Source: an uncultured Eubacterium sp. (GTDB lineage: Bacteria; Bacillota; Clostridia; Lachnospirales; Lachnospiraceae). From it: DNA of 8,034 bases. The position numbers and the translations under genes are program-made. Every line of letters begins with the position of its first letter. The stretch's first letter is position 1. Where the stretch lies: assembly GCA_902475415.1 (NCBI GenBank), contig CABRZK010000102.1:1-8034 (forward strand). The letters are read 5' to 3'. Under the pieces are notes generated by a model. It did no database searches and was not told the DNA's origin. It worked only from the letters and a program-made list of their open reading frames with translations. Positions 6,378-8,034 of this stretch are shown here, piece after piece.

Positions 6378-6444
6378 GCCTCATATGCTTCGCATATGGG
6401 GCGCAAGCGTTCATTCCAGTACAGCTTCGCTGTGGAACGCTTGC
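6378..6444. repeat. Two abutting palindromes capped by GCGAAGC (REP/MITE-like hairpin element)
   Basis: Palindrome A has arms 6378-6388 and 6392-6402 (11 bp, one G-T wobble) and a TTC loop. Palindrome B has outer arms GCAAGCGTTC (6403-6412) and GAACGCTTGC (6435-6444) and an inner stem ACAGC (6421-6425) with GCTGT (6429-6433), again with a TTC loop and an asymmetric internal bulge. On the minus strand both tips read GCGAAGC, a heptamer known to form an unusually stable DNA mini-hairpin. They lie inside the 87-bp segment between the two copies of the regulator 3' end. Neither is followed by a T-tract, so they are not ordinary terminators. Confidence 0.8.
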
Positions 6445-6461
6445 TTTGGTATGTTTTACTC

Positions 6462-6512
6462 TTTCTTACGATTCAAGCTTTACAGCTTGAATCTGTAACC
6501 AACACCCCAGAT
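6462..6512. repeat. Response-regulator 3' end, original copy (copy 2), with stop-codon hairpin
   Basis: This 51-bp segment contains the real end of the regulator gene. Within it, arms 6470-6479 and 6484-6493 form a perfect 10-bp stem whose loop on the minus strand is GTAA, with the TAA stop in the loop. The corresponding stem in copy 1 is only 8 bp because of the C at 6333. Confidence 0.95.
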
Positions 6513-7169
6513 TGTTTCAATGTACTGCGGTTTTGCGGTGTTGAACTCGATTTTTTCACGGATTTTTTTGATATGGACCGTGACAGTTGCAATATCGCCG
6601 ATGGACTCCATATCCCAGATTTTGGAAAACAGTTCATCCTTTGTAAATACATGATTCGGATTCTCCGCCAGGAATGTCAGCAGATCAAATTCCTTTGTGG
6701 TAAACTGCTTTTCTTCCTCATTGACCCATACACGACGGGCTGTTTTGTCAATACGGATACCACGGATCTCAATGATGTCGTTTTTCTGGGCGGTGCTTCC
6801 AATCAGGCGCTCATAGCGTGCCAGATGTGCTTTTACACGGGCTACCAGCTCACTTGGTGAAAACGGTTTGGTGATATAATCATCGGCGCCCAGACCAAGT
6901 CCACGGATTTTGTCGATATCATCTTTTTTCGCTGAAACCATCAGAATCGGTGTGTTTTTCTTCTCACGGATTTTTTTGCAAATTTCAAATCCATCTGTTC
7001 CCGGAAGCATCAGATCCAGGATAAACATATCAAAATCCTCATTCAACGCACGTTCCATTCCACTGGTTCCATCGTTTTCTATCTCTACCTCAAATCCGCT
7101 TAACTCCAGATAATCTTTCTCCAGATCTGCAATTGCCTCTTCATCTTCTACGATTAAAATTTTACTCAT
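6480..7169 (-). CDS. OmpR/PhoB-family response regulator
   Basis: A 229-aa DNA-binding response regulator. The receiver domain (residues 1-118) has the acidic pair Glu8/Asp9, the phosphorylation site Asp52 in MFILDLMLPG, Ser79 in the conserved Thr/Ser position, and Lys101 in ITKPF. The C-terminal winged helix (about 130-229) has FTTKEFDLLTFLAENP, a recognition-helix region VTVHIKKIREKIE, and the ending IWGVGYRFKL. It should be phosphorylated by the kinase encoded immediately upstream and then bind promoter DNA; the target genes cannot be inferred. The start is ATG at 7169, with AGGAGGT at 7175-7181. The start lies inside the end of the kinase gene (8-nt overlap), so translation is probably coupled. 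A frame reaching back to 7253 is not used, as it bypasses the ribosome binding site. The 3' end is duplicated downstream. Confidence 0.95.
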   Translation of the reverse strand: MSKILIVEDEEAIADLEKDYLELSGFEVEIENDGTSGMERALNEDFDMFILDLMLPGTDGFEICKKIREKKNTPILMVSAKKDDIDKIRGLGLGADDYITKPFSPSELVARVKAHLARYERLIGSTAQKNDIIEIRGIRIDKTARRVWVNEEEKQFTTKEFDLLTFLAENPNHVFTKDELFSKIWDMESIGDIATVTVHIKKIREKIEFNTAKPQYIETIWGVGYRFKL

Positions 7170-8034
7170 TTGGTACCTCCTGATATTTTCGAATAACAAA
7201 GTACATGGTCGTACCTGTCTTTTCTTTACTTGTTGCCCAGATCTTTCCGCCATGGTCTTCGATGATCTTCTTTACGATAGACAATCCGATGCCGCTTCCT
7301 CCCGTGGATGAATTTCTGGAAGAATCCGTACGGTAAAACCGGTCAAAAATGTATGGCAGATCCCGGGCGGAAATGCCTTTTCCATTGTCCTCAATCTCAA
7401 CCTGAATGAAATCACCCACATCTTTGATCCGGACATTGATCTGACCTTTCTGCTTATCCATATATTTGATGGCATTTGTCACGATATTGTTGATCACACG
7501 CATCAGCTGCTCCGGATCAGCAATAATCACAATATCCTCATCCGCATAGTTAAAATAAGTCAGACCGATTCCTCTGGTCTCAAGATCCAGACCAATTTCT
7601 TCGATACAGTCATTAAAATATTCCGACACATTAATCTTCTTAAAATTATATGGAATGCGGTTTGTATCAATTTTCGAATAAAGGGTCAGTTCATTCAGCA
7701 GACGGTCCATCTCATTTGCTTTGTTATAAATCGTTCGAATGTAGCGCTCCTGCTTCTCCGGTGTATCTGCCACACCGTCCAGAATTCCTTCCGAATACCC
7801 TTTTACCGCAGTGATTGGCGTCTTCAGATCATGTGCGATATTACTGATCAATGCACGGTTTTCCTTCTCAGCCGCCATTTTTTCCTCTGTCGATTCCTTC
7901 AGACGTTTTCGCATCTCTTCGAAGTTCCGGCACAGATCGCCCATTTCATCCTGTTCATCATAATCAATGGTAAAATCCAGATTACCTTCTTTGATATTTT
8001 TGGTCGCCACCTGAAGTTTCTTGATGGGCACCAT
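7162..8034 (-). CDS. Sensor histidine kinase (HAMP-HisKA-HATPase_c), N-terminus outside window
   Basis: The last 290 residues of a membrane sensor kinase. The frame runs off the right edge; the ATG at 8032-8034 starts MVPIKKLQ, which is the beginning of a HAMP linker, so it is an internal methionine, and the sensor and transmembrane part lies beyond. From that Met: HAMP at about 1-50, a short coiled coil, then the H-box NIAHDLKTP (His68, the expected phosphorylation site), the N-box around Asn187 (NNIVTNAIKY), G1 DNGKGI (216-221), the F-box FDRFYR (230-235) and G2 GGSGIGLS (245-252). All catalytic motifs are intact. It overlaps the response regulator start by 8 nt and precedes it. The ligand cannot be deduced without the N-terminus. 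Confidence 0.95.
   Translation of the reverse strand: MVPIKKLQVATKNIKEGNLDFTIDYDEQDEMGDLCRNFEEMRKRLKESTEEKMAAEKENRALISNIAHDLKTPITAVKGYSEGILDGVADTPEKQERYIRTIYNKANEMDRLLNELTLYSKIDTNRIPYNFKKINVSEYFNDCIEEIGLDLETRGIGLTYFNYADEDIVIIADPEQLMRVINNIVTNAIKYMDKQKGQINVRIKDVGDFIQVEIEDNGKGISARDLPYIFDRFYRTDSSRNSSTGGSGIGLSIVKKIIEDHGGKIWATSKEKTGTTMYFVIRKYQEVPNE

Noticed and set aside
6396..6860. Plus-strand open frame of 154 codons opposite the response regulator
   Set aside because: It runs antisense to an intact regulator gene, begins inside the hairpin element, has no ribosome binding site and resembles no family.

Overview
The window looks like chromosome from a low-to-mid G+C anaerobic Firmicute, most likely a gut Lachnospiraceae. 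The evidence is AGGAGG ribosome binding sites, TTGNNN-17-TATACT promoters, a MecA adaptor, a DUF1858 redox-disulfide protein, an OmpR-type two-component pair, and the start of a membrane-anchored protein of a kind common in that family. This is inferred from gene style; no marker gene gives a species.

Layout. All genes but one read leftward (minus strand). The left edge holds the first 121 codons of a membrane-anchored, probably cell-surface protein with its own promoter. To its right is a short unrecognised minus-strand protein with an unclear start, ending at a terminator whose hairpin loop contains the -35 box of the surface-protein gene. About 640 bp without a supportable gene follow. Then comes mecA, the only plus-strand gene, with a near-consensus promoter. 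It converges on a small DUF1858 gene across a shared bidirectional terminator.

The middle holds moaA (GTP 3',8-cyclase, first step of molybdenum-cofactor synthesis) and, just upstream of it in the same direction, an unrecognised 478-residue protein. I read parts of that protein as resembling the sulfite-oxidase/molybdopterin-binding fold. The pairing with moaA is the most suggestive functional link here, but it rests on pattern reading, and no other moa, moe or mog gene is present. A single-domain RluA-type pseudouridine synthase lies further right, closed by a clear terminator.

The right part is a sensor kinase (cut by the window edge) overlapping its response regulator by 8 nt, with the kinase first. 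Downstream of the regulator, 51 bp covering its last codons and stop are repeated 138 bp away. The 87 bp between the copies carry two abutting palindromes, both capped by the heptamer GCGAAGC on the minus strand. This looks like a small REP/MITE-like hairpin element or the scar of a duplication event, and it is the best candidate for something undescribed in the window.
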